From the NCBI RefSeq assembly GCF_008727925.1, contig NZ_VTWT01000011.1, positions 62,001 through 126,000 on the forward strand: DNA of 64,000 bases. The letters are read 5' to 3'. Each line of letters starts with the position of its first letter. The stretch's first letter is position 1. The DNA comes from Adhaeribacter soli. GTDB lineage: Bacteria > Bacteroidota > Bacteroidia > Cytophagales > Hymenobacteraceae. Below are positions 9,480 through 17,132 of this stretch, piece by piece. A model generated the notes under the pieces. That model made no database searches. It was not told the origin of the DNA and was given only the letters and a program-made list of their open reading frames with translations. A program made the translations under genes and the position numbers.

Positions 9480-9915
9480 TTGTTTATTATGTGGTTGTGG
9501 TGCTGCCTCCCTCCACCTCATCAATGATACGCCGGATATTACCTAGGCTCTGGCCTATATTTTACTGGTTATTTTTTTTCCGTAATCGATATCATCTTCT
9601 ATTTTTCGTTTGCTATTAATTAACGGAAGATATTCAGTAAAAAACTGATTCGGGTCGCCGCTTTATCGGAACGGCTCAGAAAGCTGTTCTTTCTGCAATC
9701 GATAGCGGTTTTTGAAAGGAATGCCTCCCTGGTGGGCCTATAAAAAGATTGCCAAAATGTTGCTGCACAATACAGCAGGTGCTTTAACGGCAGGCAGTAA
9801 AGTAAAAATGCCCATTAATGGCGAAGAAAGGTTCCCCGAAGTGGTGGCTGCGCTGGAAAAAGCCGCCGTCTGCTTTCGCTGCCGGATAAAGCAGGCGGCA
9901 ATGGCTTTAGCCTAA
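9480..9915 (+). pseudogene. cls: Decayed cardiolipin synthase (phospholipase D family) pseudogene, N-terminal part only
   Basis: Reading across frames recovers the N-terminal region of a bacterial cardiolipin synthase. One frame gives INDTPDIT, a stop, then ALAYILLVIFFP. The next frame gives VIDIIFYFSFAIN, a stop, then RKIFSKKLIR. A third segment gives YKKIAKMLLHNTAGALTAG and then SKVKMPINGEERFPEVVAAL. In intact Cls proteins these correspond to the second membrane helix, the basic loop after it, and the start of the first PLD domain, just before the helix leading to the HIHLEYYI strand. There are at least two frameshifts and several stops, no HKD motif, and the similarity ends at about 9863, exactly where a repeat remnant begins. 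The gene is clearly dead. Family assignment is from remembered conserved blocks. Confidence 0.8.
9865..9904. repeat. Remnant of the GCCGTCTGCTTTAGCTGACGG palindromic element at the cls break
   Basis: GCCGTCTGCTTTCGCTGCCGG at 9865-9885 differs at two places from the terminal repeat of the MITE-like elements at 18.7, 19.8 and 22.9 kb. It is followed directly by ATAAAGCAGGCGGCAATGG, the opposite arm. GGCTTTAGCC, also found inside those elements, comes next. It sits exactly where cls similarity stops. Confidence 0.65.
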
Positions 9916-9999
9916 AGGAATAAACGTAGAAGTCGTGTTTCACCTAACAGGCCTTAAAATGCTATCATTTTCAGCTAAAAAAGCCGGAACCTGGCTAAT

Positions 10000-10560
10000 T
10001 TACTCAAGCCGCTTATGGAATTTCCGAAGCCTGAAAGCCAGGTAGATCTGGAAAACGCCGATAATTATAAAAGCGAAGGCCGTGTAGAAAACGATCGTGA
10101 AACCGGCAAAAATTGGGTTCCACAGCATAATAAAGGCGAAGATAATACCCAGAATTCCTATGGCCAGCAAATTTCCCCAATCCGGTATGCCCTGCCTTTT
10201 TAGAAAAAGCGACCAGCCAACAGCCATAATAGACCGGAATAGGATACCGAAACCAATGTAAAAAGGCAGTACGATCATCGACATCTGGGGCCGGGAAATC
10301 AGCAAAATACCAATAACCAAGTCAATGATGCCCGCCACCAGCGACCAGCCCCAGTTTTCCGATTCTTTCCGGTTCGAAACGGCATAAATAATTTCCAGAA
10401 CCCCGGTAATTAGGAAGGCAAATGCGAAGAAAATGGCCAGCGTTACGTAGGAGGCCAGCGGCGTCATAAATACCCAGATGCCTACCAGGATCAGAAAAAT
10501 GCCTAAAATTAATTGCAGGTACCAGTAGCGGCTGGTATGTCTTAAATTCGGGTTTTCCAT
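10000..10560 (-). CDS. HdeD-like DUF308 membrane protein
   Basis: The 186-residue, very hydrophobic protein has six predicted membrane helices in three hairpins (for example YLQLILGIFLILVGIWVF, then LAIFFAFAFLITGVLEIIYA). This matches the DUF308/HdeD family in length and layout. It has a charged C-terminus (RLRKFHKRLE). In Escherichia coli HdeD is linked to acid resistance at high cell density; elsewhere the function is not settled. It is divergent from catB with a gap of about 240 bases, so both promoters lie in that gap. There is no evidence of a functional link with the catechol genes. Confidence 0.85.
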   Translation of the reverse strand: MENPNLRHTSRYWYLQLILGIFLILVGIWVFMTPLASYVTLAIFFAFAFLITGVLEIIYAVSNRKESENWGWSLVAGIIDLVIGILLISRPQMSMIVLPFYIGFGILFRSIMAVGWSLFLKRQGIPDWGNLLAIGILGIIFAFIMLWNPIFAGFTIVFYTAFAFIIIGVFQIYLAFRLRKFHKRLE

Positions 10561-10800
10561 GGGTTGTCTTTTAGGTGCAATACAGGTCAGTTACTCCTTT
10601 GCGAAAAGCTGGCTGCCGGATACTTCCTGTCAGCTAGCGTCTCCTGATAAATCTTCCGTTTTTTAAACAGTTTCTCTATCCGCTTGTTCTGAATCATATC
10701 CACTTTCTGAAAAGGAACCGATTGGCTGTGATTTTTAAAACTACTTAGCAGAAACAGTTTTTTCATTCGAAAGCGGATCAGGAATTCTGTAAAACCGACA

Positions 10801-11925
10801 ATGGCGCAACCCCCAACCATAGAGAAAATTGAAGCGGTAATTGTAGACCTGCCTACCATCCGGCCGCACCATTTATCCATGGCCGTAATGAGACAGCAGA
10901 CCATGGTCATTATCCGGCTGTTTTGCTCCGATGGGGTAGAAGGAATCGGCGAATCGACCACGATCGGGGGCCTGAGCTACGGCGAAGAATCGCCGGAAAG
11001 CATGAAGCTGAACATCGATACCTACTTTTCGCCGCTGTTGGTGGGGCAGGAGGCCGGCAATATTCACAAAGTCATGGCTCTGGTCGATAAAAGCATAAAA
11101 GGCAACCGCATTGCAAAATCCGGGATCGAAACCGCGCTATTAGATGCGCAAGGCAAAAGATTGGGCATTTCGGTTGCGGCTTTGCTCGGAGGCGCCGTTT
11201 CGGAAACCCTGCCGGTGCTCTGGACCCTGGCCAGCGGCAACACCGATAAAGACATAATCGAGGCCGGGGAATTGCTGAGCCAGGGAAGGCACAACACCTT
11301 TAAGCTGAAAATAGGCCGTAACCCGCCGGAAACCGACATTGCCCATGTAATTGCCATAAAAGAAGCGCTCGGCAGCCGTGCACGGGTAACCGTAGATGTA
11401 AACCAGGCCTGGGACGAAGCAACGGCTAAAACCGGTATTGCGAAGTTCGAAAAAGCCGGCGTCGACCTGATCGAGCAACCTTTAGTTCGGGAGAACTTCG
11501 ATGGCCTGGCCCGGCTTACAGCCTACTTTCAGGTGCCCATTATGGCCGACGAAGCCTTACAGGACACGACCGATGCTTTTAAACTGGCTCAAATCCGGGG
11601 CGGCAGCGTATTTGCCGTGAAAATTGCCAAATCCGGAGGTTTGTACAACGTGCTGAAGGTAGCTGCCATTGCCGAAGCGGCTGATATTGGTTTGTACGGC
11701 GGCACCCTGCTGGAAGGTACGATCGGCTCCGTAGCTTCGGCCCACGCTTTCTGCACCCTCAAAAAACTGAACTGGGGTACCGAGCTTTTCGGGCCGCTGC
11801 TGCTCACCGACGATATTATTAAAACCAAGGTAAACTACGCCGACAATGTGATGCACCTACCGCCCGGCCCCGGCTTAGGCCTGGAGTTGGATTTAGACAA
11901 ACTGGAACAATACAAACGAAAGTAA
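10801..11925 (+). CDS. catB: Muconate cycloisomerase (catechol branch, step 2)
   Basis: The 374-residue enolase-superfamily protein converts cis,cis-muconate to (+)-muconolactone. The capping domain is about residues 1-130 and the barrel 135-365. Visible muconate-lactonizing-enzyme motifs are TFKLKIGR with the KxK pair at 168/170, the metal ligands D199 (VDVNQAW), E225 (IEQP) and D250 (ADEA), and the general base K274 (KIAKSGG). The position just before catC, with catA, pcaD, pcaIJ and pcaF downstream, supports this over dipeptide epimerase or chloromuconate isomerase. The start ATG has no strong ribosome binding site. It is the first gene of the catechol cluster and probably the head of the catBC transcript. 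Confidence 0.92.
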   Translation: MAQPPTIEKIEAVIVDLPTIRPHHLSMAVMRQQTMVIIRLFCSDGVEGIGESTTIGGLSYGEESPESMKLNIDTYFSPLLVGQEAGNIHKVMALVDKSIKGNRIAKSGIETALLDAQGKRLGISVAALLGGAVSETLPVLWTLASGNTDKDIIEAGELLSQGRHNTFKLKIGRNPPETDIAHVIAIKEALGSRARVTVDVNQAWDEATAKTGIAKFEKAGVDLIEQPLVRENFDGLARLTAYFQVPIMADEALQDTTDAFKLAQIRGGSVFAVKIAKSGGLYNVLKVAAIAEAADIGLYGGTLLEGTIGSVASAHAFCTLKKLNWGTELFGPLLLTDDIIKTKVNYADNVMHLPPGPGLGLELDLDKLEQYKRK

Positions 11926-11931
11926 AACGCT

Positions 11932-12222
11932 ATGCTTTTCCACGTAGAAATGACCGTTAACCTGCCCCACGACTTGGATGGTGCCATTGCCGACGCCCTC
12001 AAAGCCAAAGAAAAAGCCATGTGCCAGGACTTGCAACGAAGCGGAAAATGGGTAAACATCTGGCGCATCGTCGGGAAATACGCCAACGTCAGTCTTTTTA
12101 ACGTGGAAAGCCCCGCCGAACTGCACGAGATCTTAACCAACCTGCCGCTTTTCCCTTTCATGCAGATCGAAGTAAAAGCCTTATGCCGGCACTATTCATC
12201 TATTAAGGAAGGTGAGATTTAA
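11932..12222 (+). CDS. catC: Muconolactone delta-isomerase
   Basis: The 96-residue protein has the size and sequence of CatC (MLFHVEMTVNLP, a central SGKWVNIWRIVGKYANVSLF, then LPLFPFMQIEVKAL). It isomerises muconolactone to 3-oxoadipate enol-lactone and forms a large homo-oligomer in known cases. It starts 6 bases after catB and must share its transcript. Downstream lie 636 bases of repeats before catA. Confidence 0.93.
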   Translation: MLFHVEMTVNLPHDLDGAIADALKAKEKAMCQDLQRSGKWVNIWRIVGKYANVSLFNVESPAELHEILTNLPLFPFMQIEVKALCRHYSSIKEGEI

Positions 12223-12257
12223 AAGAGGTGATCTCATAAATAATGCGGTCATCCAGC

Positions 12258-12312
12258 CTGTCCCGATGCATATCGGGGAGCGCGAGCGAAGGACCTCGTT
12301 GGCTCCCGGTAG
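12258..12312. repeat. Half copy of the GAGCGAAGGACCTCGT element
   Basis: The block with GCGAGCGAAGGACCTCGTTGG matches the left arm of the element at 58070-58201 (GAGAGCGAAGGACCTCGTCGG). Only one arm is recognisable here. CCCGATGCATATCGGG within it forms a small hairpin. Confidence 0.6.
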
Positions 12313-12486
12313 AAAAGCCAGAAATAGGGCTTTTGTTAAACTCTGACCAGTTGTTTCGCTAACACTCAACCTGACAAATTCATTTAAGGTAGCTTCTAGC
12401 CAGAAAACTTTGTCAGCTTGAAAATGCTAGAGTTTTACAGCTAAAAACCCAATTACAATGAAGCAGAAAAACAAACCGAAAACGGA

Positions 12487-12723
12487 TTTTTTAGTAGCGT
12501 AGGGTTTAAACCCAATGCCGTCAATTTAAGCATTTTTATTAACTGGAATCGCTGTTTCGGACATCTGTGTCCGAAACGAAATCTGATGCGGACATCCTTG
12601 TTCGCGTGTATGGATACGGGGACAAGGATGTCCCCGGCAGTTTACTTTCAGACATAGATGTCTGAAAGAGCAATAATTCCTTAAGTTGACGGCATTGGGT
12701 TTAAACCCTACGCTACTAAAAAA
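12487..12723. repeat. Nested inverted-repeat element (44-bp arms, three internal hairpins)
   Basis: The arms at 12487-12530 and 12680-12723 are inverted copies with 43 of 44 matches. They contain GTAGCGTAGGGTTTAAACCC and a GCCGTCAA block. The interior of about 149 bases holds three more palindromes: TTTCGGACATC/GATGTCCGAAA-type, GGACATCCTTGT/ACAAGGATGTCC, and TTTCAGACAT/ATGTCTGAAA. The outer arm is related to the palindromes at 54365 and 58023, and the inner GGACACAGATGTC words recur near 49270-49320. Confidence 0.85.
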
Positions 12724-12749
12724 TCAACAGTAAATTTAAAAGCGACTTC

Positions 12750-12776
12750 TTCATTGCCGTCTGCTTTAGCTGACGG
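12750..12776. repeat. Solo terminal repeat of the MITE-like family
   Basis: This is an exact copy of the 27-base left terminus of the element at 22907-23045, starting TTCATTGCCGTCTGC. No right terminus is found before catA. Confidence 0.7.
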
Positions 12777-12858
12777 ATTGGTAGGCAGCCAGGAAAGACA
12801 GAAAAACCCTCATAAAGAATACCATCAGCAATTCAGGAACCTATAAAACCAGCAAACC

Positions 12859-13773
12859 ATGACCAGAGACCAGATCGACGAATTCCTTAAACAAATAAAA
12901 AAAACGGAAGGGCAGAATGGCAGTGACCGGGTAAAGGAAATTGTAAACCGCATTGTCCGGGACCTGTTTTACACCATCGAAGACCTCGACGTAACCGAAC
13001 CGGAATTCTGGACGGCAGTGAACTGGCTTACCGAAACCGGCATGAACAATGAATTCGGACTAGTGGCAGCGGGTCTGGGGTTTGAGCACTTTCTGGACAT
13101 GCGAATGGACGAAGCAGAGGCCAAAGCTGGCATTACGGGTGGAACGCCCCGCACCATTGAAGGCCCCTTGTACGTGGCCGGGGCACCGGTAGAAAACGGG
13201 TTCGCCCGCCTCGACGATGGCTCCGAAACTGGCGGCGAAACGCTCTTTATGCAAGGCCGGGTTTTAACCGAAGAGGGAATGCCCATAAACAATGCCCTGG
13301 TAGAGGTCTGGCACGCTAACCTGAAAGGGAATTATTCTTACTTCGATAAAAGCCAGCCGCCTTTTCACCTCCGGCGCGGCATCCGCACCGGCCCCGACGG
13401 AAAATACCAGTTTCAGAGCATCATTCCGGTGGGTTACAGCGTTCCGCCCAACGGCTCTACCGATATTTTGCTCAAGGCTCTGGGCCGCCACGGCAACCGT
13501 CCGGCGCACATTCACTTTTTTATTTCAGCCCCCGGCTACCGTAAATTAACCACCCAGATCAACATCGAAGGCGATCCGTATTTATGGGATGATTTTGCCT
13601 TTGCCACCCGTCAGGGACTGGTACCCCACATCAATCGCATCAACGATCCTGAAAAGATCAAAGAAAAAGGCCTCGACCATTCGTTTGCTTCCATCGATTT
13701 CGACTTCACCCTGCATCATGAAAACAGAGACCTGCCGCCAACCGAAATAGCCCGTGTACGCGCCGTAGGGTAA
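12859..13773 (+). CDS. catA: Catechol 1,2-dioxygenase (intradiol ring cleavage)
   Basis: The 304-residue protein has the dioxygenase N-terminal helical domain (about 1-100) and the intradiol beta-sandwich (about 100-290). It inserts O2 between the two hydroxylated carbons of catechol to give cis,cis-muconate. The Fe(III) ligands are visible: Y159 (NYSYF), Y193 (PVGYS), H217 and H219 (RPAHIHFF). TPRTIEGPLYVAGAP and LVEVWHANLKG are typical. The length matches CatA enzymes of about 300-310 residues. It lies downstream of catBC but is separated by 636 bases of repeats, so it may have its own promoter. Activity on chlorocatechol or hydroxyquinol cannot be excluded, but catBC beside it favours catechol. 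Confidence 0.93.
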   Translation: MTRDQIDEFLKQIKKTEGQNGSDRVKEIVNRIVRDLFYTIEDLDVTEPEFWTAVNWLTETGMNNEFGLVAAGLGFEHFLDMRMDEAEAKAGITGGTPRTIEGPLYVAGAPVENGFARLDDGSETGGETLFMQGRVLTEEGMPINNALVEVWHANLKGNYSYFDKSQPPFHLRRGIRTGPDGKYQFQSIIPVGYSVPPNGSTDILLKALGRHGNRPAHIHFFISAPGYRKLTTQINIEGDPYLWDDFAFATRQGLVPHINRINDPEKIKEKGLDHSFASIDFDFTLHHENRDLPPTEIARVRAVG

Positions 13774-13842
13774 GCCGGTTGGAGTTTGTGTAAAGGCTTT
13801 TTAGCTAGTGCTTTATTAAGTTTAAATTGTCTGGTTCTGCCG

Positions 13843-14080
13843 TTCGCCGTTGTTGTGTGTTTTCACCATAGCCGTCAGGCTAATTAAAAAAGGCGGTCAT
13901 TCTGAGCTTGTCGAAGAAACTTATGGAGATTACAATGACAAAGCGAGCGTAGCAAGGTTTGTCTTACTGTTAAATTTTAGATATACGGCACCATAAGTTC
14001 CCTCGACTGGCGCTCGGGATGACGTAATAAATTAGCTTAGCCTGACGGCTATGGTGAAAACACGCAAAAACGGCGAAGGG
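13843..14080. repeat. Composite element: GTCATTCTGAGC repeat nested inside a larger inverted repeat
   Basis: The outer arms, 13843-13882 and 14041-14080, are inverted copies with 38 of 40 matches (TTCGCCGTT, GTTTTCACCATAGCCGTCAG). Inside lies an inverted pair of the GTCATTCTGAGCTTGTCGAA type: 13895-13923 and about 13995-14026, the latter reading towards GGGATGAC. The layout suggests one repeat inserted into another. Confidence 0.8.
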
Positions 14081-14140
14081 CTGAAGCCTACAGTTTATGG
14101 TCTTTAAACTACTAAAGTCACTTCATACTAAGTAATAGCT

Positions 14141-14207
14141 GGTTCAAGTTTGAGCGAAGCGGAAACTTGAACCTACAAATAACCTGAAGTTTTCAACTTC
14201 AGTGAGG
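14141..14207. repeat. Two small hairpins (GGTTCAAGTTT and CTGAAGTT type)
   Basis: GGTTCAAGTTT at 14141-14151 pairs with AAACTTGAACC at 14163-14173. CTGAAGTTTTCAACTTCAG follows. They may be part of another dispersed repeat. Confidence 0.6.
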
Positions 14208-14461
14208 TGACAGCCTCAAAACGGCTACTGCTGCTTCCTTGAAAGAATAAGATTTCCTTAGCTGCAGTGTTTAGAGAGTGTACAGTCCAAGGTAAATTTT
14301 AGCAGAACTGAGGCGTCCATCTTTCTAAGCGGTTACCGGCTTTTTCAGGTAAATCCCTACCATTTTCCAGTTGAAATGGTGGGCTGAAAGTAAAGCAGCT
14401 GGTGCAGCGGCCTGAGTTCTTATTAGCATAAAATTAAATCTCCTGAAACCGGCAAACCACA

Positions 14462-15241
14462 ATGGCATACCTGAACAGCAATAATGGACGCTTATTTTAC
14501 GAACTGGAAGGCGAAGCCGGGAAAGAAGTGCTGGTGTTCTCCAATTCCCTCGGCACCGACCATTCCCTGTGGAACCTCCAGGTACCGGAGGTGCTGAAAC
14601 AATTCCGGGTGCTCCGTTACGATGTGCGCGGCCACGGCCAGAGCGAAACCACGTCGGGTCCTTATTCTATCAAACTGCTGGCCAACGATGTACTCGAGCT
14701 GCTGGATCATTTGGAACTCGAAAAAGCAAACTTCTGTGGCATTTCCATTGGCGGCTTAACGGGGCAATGGCTCGGAATTCACGCGCCCGAACGGATCGAT
14801 AAATTGATCATTGCCAATTCTGCCGCGAAGATCGGGACTACCGAAGGGTGGAACGAACGCATCGATTCGGTCCGGAAAAATGGCTTGGCCAGTATTGAGG
14901 AAGCTACCCGCCAGCGATGGTTTACCCCGGAATTTGTGGCCGCTAATCCGGAACTGGTGGAGGAAGTGCTCCGGGTTTTTGTGCAAACCGATCCGGAAGG
15001 GTATTGCAGTTGCTGTGCGGCCGTGCGGGATGCCGATTTTCGCCAGGATATTTCCCGTATCCAGGCGCCCACGCTGGTAATTGCCGGCACCGAAGATAAG
15101 GTTTGCACCGTGGAGGACGGCGGCCTGTTGGCCGAAAATATTCCGGATGCCCGGCAGGTTAATTTAAAAGCAGCCCATATTTCCAACATCGAGGCCGCGG
15201 CCGATTTTTCCCGCCTGCTTATCAATTTTTGTTCATCGTAA
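14462..15241 (+). CDS. pcaD: 3-oxoadipate enol-lactonase
   Basis: The 259-residue alpha/beta hydrolase opens 3-oxoadipate enol-lactone to 3-oxoadipate. PcaD-type signatures are SLGTDHSLW near residue 30, YDVRGHGQS at about 53-61, the nucleophile elbow GISIGG with S95, an acid in AGTEDKV and the catalytic His in KAAHISNIE. The length matches PcaD/CatD (about 260). The gene is 15 bases upstream of the CoA-transferase and is probably co-transcribed with it. Confidence 0.9.
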   Translation: MAYLNSNNGRLFYELEGEAGKEVLVFSNSLGTDHSLWNLQVPEVLKQFRVLRYDVRGHGQSETTSGPYSIKLLANDVLELLDHLELEKANFCGISIGGLTGQWLGIHAPERIDKLIIANSAAKIGTTEGWNERIDSVRKNGLASIEEATRQRWFTPEFVAANPELVEEVLRVFVQTDPEGYCSCCAAVRDADFRQDISRIQAPTLVIAGTEDKVCTVEDGGLLAENIPDARQVNLKAAHISNIEAAADFSRLLINFCSS

Positions 15242-15256
15242 TAAAGAAACCCGCTT

Positions 15257-16603
15257 ATGAAAACGGTTCCCCAAATAACGCCGGAACAGGCCGCAGCCTA
15301 CGTAAAAGACGGCGACATCCTTTTGCAGGGCGGCTTCGGCATGACCGGCAACCCCGTGCACTTAATGCATGCCCTGGCCGAAACCGCTACCAAAAACCTG
15401 ACCTTTGTCGGCAATAATGTGGGCGAAGTTGGGCTGGGTGGCGGACGGCTTTTGCGCAACGGGCAGCTGAAGAAAATGATCGGTTCTTTTTTTACCAGTA
15501 ACCCCGAAGCCGTAAAAGCGGCCCAGGATGGTATTGTTGAATACGAGCTTATTCCGCAAGGTTCTCTGGCCGAAGCTTTACGCGCGGGCGGAGCGGGAAT
15601 CGGCGGTTTTTACACGCCTACAGCTATAGGAACGCCTATTGCTGCCGGGCAGGAAACCAAGATCATCGACGGCGTGGAACAGCTTTTTGTGAAGGGGATC
15701 CGGGGAAATGTAGCGTTTATCCGCGCCTGGCAGGCCGATACCGCCGGAAACCTGGTTTACCGCATGACGGAGCAGAACTTTAACCGCGCCATGGCCACCG
15801 CCGCCGACCTGGTAATTGCCGAAGTGGAAGAAATTGTGCCCGAAGGCAGCCTCGACCCGAATATTATTCATACCCCTGGCTGCTTTGTCGATTACCTGGT
15901 GCAGGCTACGCTGAAACCGGAAGACTTGGGAAGTTCGGCTTCGGTGGGGAAAAACAAGAAGGTAAACGAAGACCGCATGCACATGGCCCGGCGCGCACTG
16001 GCCGAACTCAAAAAGGGCGACGTGGTGAATTTGGGCATTGGCATTCCTACTTTGGTGGCAGACCTGATTACGCCGGAGCACGGCATTATCCTGCATTCGG
16101 AAAACGGCATGCTGGGCGTAGGCCCGGCCCCGGAAGATGAAGGTGGCGCCCTCGAATACCCGGTAAATGCCGGCAAGATTCCCGTAACCGCCCTTCCCGG
16201 AACCAGTTATTTCGACAGCGCTGAATCCTTTGGCATGATCCGGGGCAAACACGTGGACGTAGCGGTAATGGGTGGCCTGGAAGTAGACGAAGAAGCGAAT
16301 TTAGCTAATTGGGCCGTGCCCGGTCAGCCTTTACTAGGCGTAGGCGGCGCCATGGACCTGGCTTCCGGCGCGAAGACCCTCATCATTACCATGACCCATA
16401 CGAACAAAGACGGAAGCCCTAAAGTTGTGCCTGTTTGTAAACTACCCCTCACAGCTTTGCGGGCGGTGGACATGGTCATTACCGACTTGGCCGTATTCCG
16501 GTACATAGAAAATAAACTTACGCTCATCGAACTGATGCCCGGCGCAACCTTAGAAGAAGTTCGGGAAAAAACGGAAGCGAAGTTTGAGGAAAGATTAGCG
16601 TAA
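15257..16603 (+). CDS. Fused 3-oxoacid CoA-transferase (A and B subunits in one chain), probably 3-oxoadipate:succinyl-CoA transferase
   Basis: The 448-residue protein joins both CoA-transferase halves. The alpha part, about residues 1-225, has [28 protein letters not shown], and [14 protein letters not shown]. The beta part, about 235-448, has [13 protein letters not shown] and the catalytic Glu at 282 in [10 protein letters not shown]. In Proteobacteria PcaI and PcaJ are separate proteins of about 220 residues each; here they form one chain in A-B order as in mitochondrial SCOT. Context between pcaD and pcaF supports 3-oxoadipate as substrate, giving 3-oxoadipyl-CoA. Acetoacetate is the main alternative. 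It starts 15 bases after pcaD. Confidence 0.88.
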   Translation: MKTVPQITPEQAAAYVKDGDILLQGGFGMTGNPVHLMHALAETATKNLTFVGNNVGEVGLGGGRLLRNGQLKKMIGSFFTSNPEAVKAAQDGIVEYELIPQGSLAEALRAGGAGIGGFYTPTAIGTPIAAGQETKIIDGVEQLFVKGIRGNVAFIRAWQADTAGNLVYRMTEQNFNRAMATAADLVIAEVEEIVPEGSLDPNIIHTPGCFVDYLVQATLKPEDLGSSASVGKNKKVNEDRMHMARRALAELKKGDVVNLGIGIPTLVADLITPEHGIILHSENGMLGVGPAPEDEGGALEYPVNAGKIPVTALPGTSYFDSAESFGMIRGKHVDVAVMGGLEVDEEANLANWAVPGQPLLGVGGAMDLASGAKTLIITMTHTNKDGSPKVVPVCKLPLTALRAVDMVITDLAVFRYIENKLTLIELMPGATLEEVREKTEAKFEERLA

Positions 16604-16614
16604 GCAAGCTGCCG

Positions 16615-17121
16615 GTGCCGAACAAGCTTCTCCGATATTGCTGCAATTCCGATCTGGTAATTTATTGCGTGCGCTGCATCATAGGTTTTCTGATCGGCTA
16701 TGAACTTTACCTGCATTTTCCGCAATACGAACTTTTCTGGACCATCATCTCGATCATCCTGGTTATTTCGCCGGAAGAAAAAGATGCCCGCCGGCTTACC
16801 GGAGAGCGTTTCAAGGCTAACTTGATCGGTTCCAGCGTGGGGTTGGTTTGTTATATTCTCCTGGTCCGGCAGGTGTACATGATCCTGCTGGGAATTATTC
16901 TTACAAGCCTGATCTGTCACTTTTTCAAGCTGATGAATGTGGCCCGAACCGCCGTTGTAGCGTTATTTATTGTAGTCATTCATGAGCAGTCCGAATTGTC
17001 GTACTGGGTGGCGGTAGAACGTTTTGCCTCGGTGGCTTTGGGTTGTCTGATCGGACTTTCGGTAACCTATGTAACGGGTTTTATAATCAGGTTTATAAAG
17101 GACAAGCTTAATATTGAATAA
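16615..17121 (+). CDS. FUSC-like integral membrane protein
   Basis: The 168-residue protein has four or five membrane helices (FLIGYELYLHFPQYELFW, IGSSVGLVCYILLV, IILTSLICHFF, VALFIVVI, ALGCLIGLSVTYV). It resembles the fusaric-acid-resistance/aromatic-acid exporter membrane domain, including EEKDARRLTGERFKANLIG between helices. It begins 11 bases after the CoA-transferase stop and ends 11 bases before pcaF, so it lies in the same operon. A role in export or tolerance of aromatic acids or pathway intermediates is inferred. No ATG precedes the first helix; GTG at 16615 is the likely start. It is much shorter than full FUSC pumps and lacks the cytoplasmic domain. Confidence 0.75.
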   Translation: MPNKLLRYCCNSDLVIYCVRCIIGFLIGYELYLHFPQYELFWTIISIILVISPEEKDARRLTGERFKANLIGSSVGLVCYILLVRQVYMILLGIILTSLICHFFKLMNVARTAVVALFIVVIHEQSELSYWVAVERFASVALGCLIGLSVTYVTGFIIRFIKDKLNIE

Positions 17122-17132
17122 AGAAATTCACT

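Larger units (their letters stand above)
12223..12858. other. Repeat-filled spacer between catC and catA
   Basis: The 636 bases hold no gene. They contain a half element with GAGCGCGAGCGAAGGACC (about 12258-12312), the nested inverted-repeat element at 12487-12723, and a solitary terminal repeat at 12750-12776. These could terminate or attenuate transcription between catC and catA. Confidence 0.8.
13774..14461. other. Repeat-filled spacer between catA and pcaD
   Basis: The 688 bases hold no gene. A composite inverted repeat spans 13843-14080 and two hairpins lie at about 14141-14207. The last 200 bases before pcaD show nothing clear. Confidence 0.75.

Noticed and set aside
9240-9524. 94-residue minus-strand reading frame
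   Set aside because: No family features, odd composition, and it overlaps the start of the cls pseudogene on the other strand.
10587-10961. 124-residue minus-strand frame over the catB start
   Set aside because: Its N-terminal half is antisense to conserved catB codons; the remaining basic tail in the HdeD-catB gap has no recognisable content.
15578-16252. 224-residue minus-strand frame inside the CoA-transferase gene
   Set aside because: Antisense shadow of a strongly conserved gene, with His/Phe-rich low-credibility composition.
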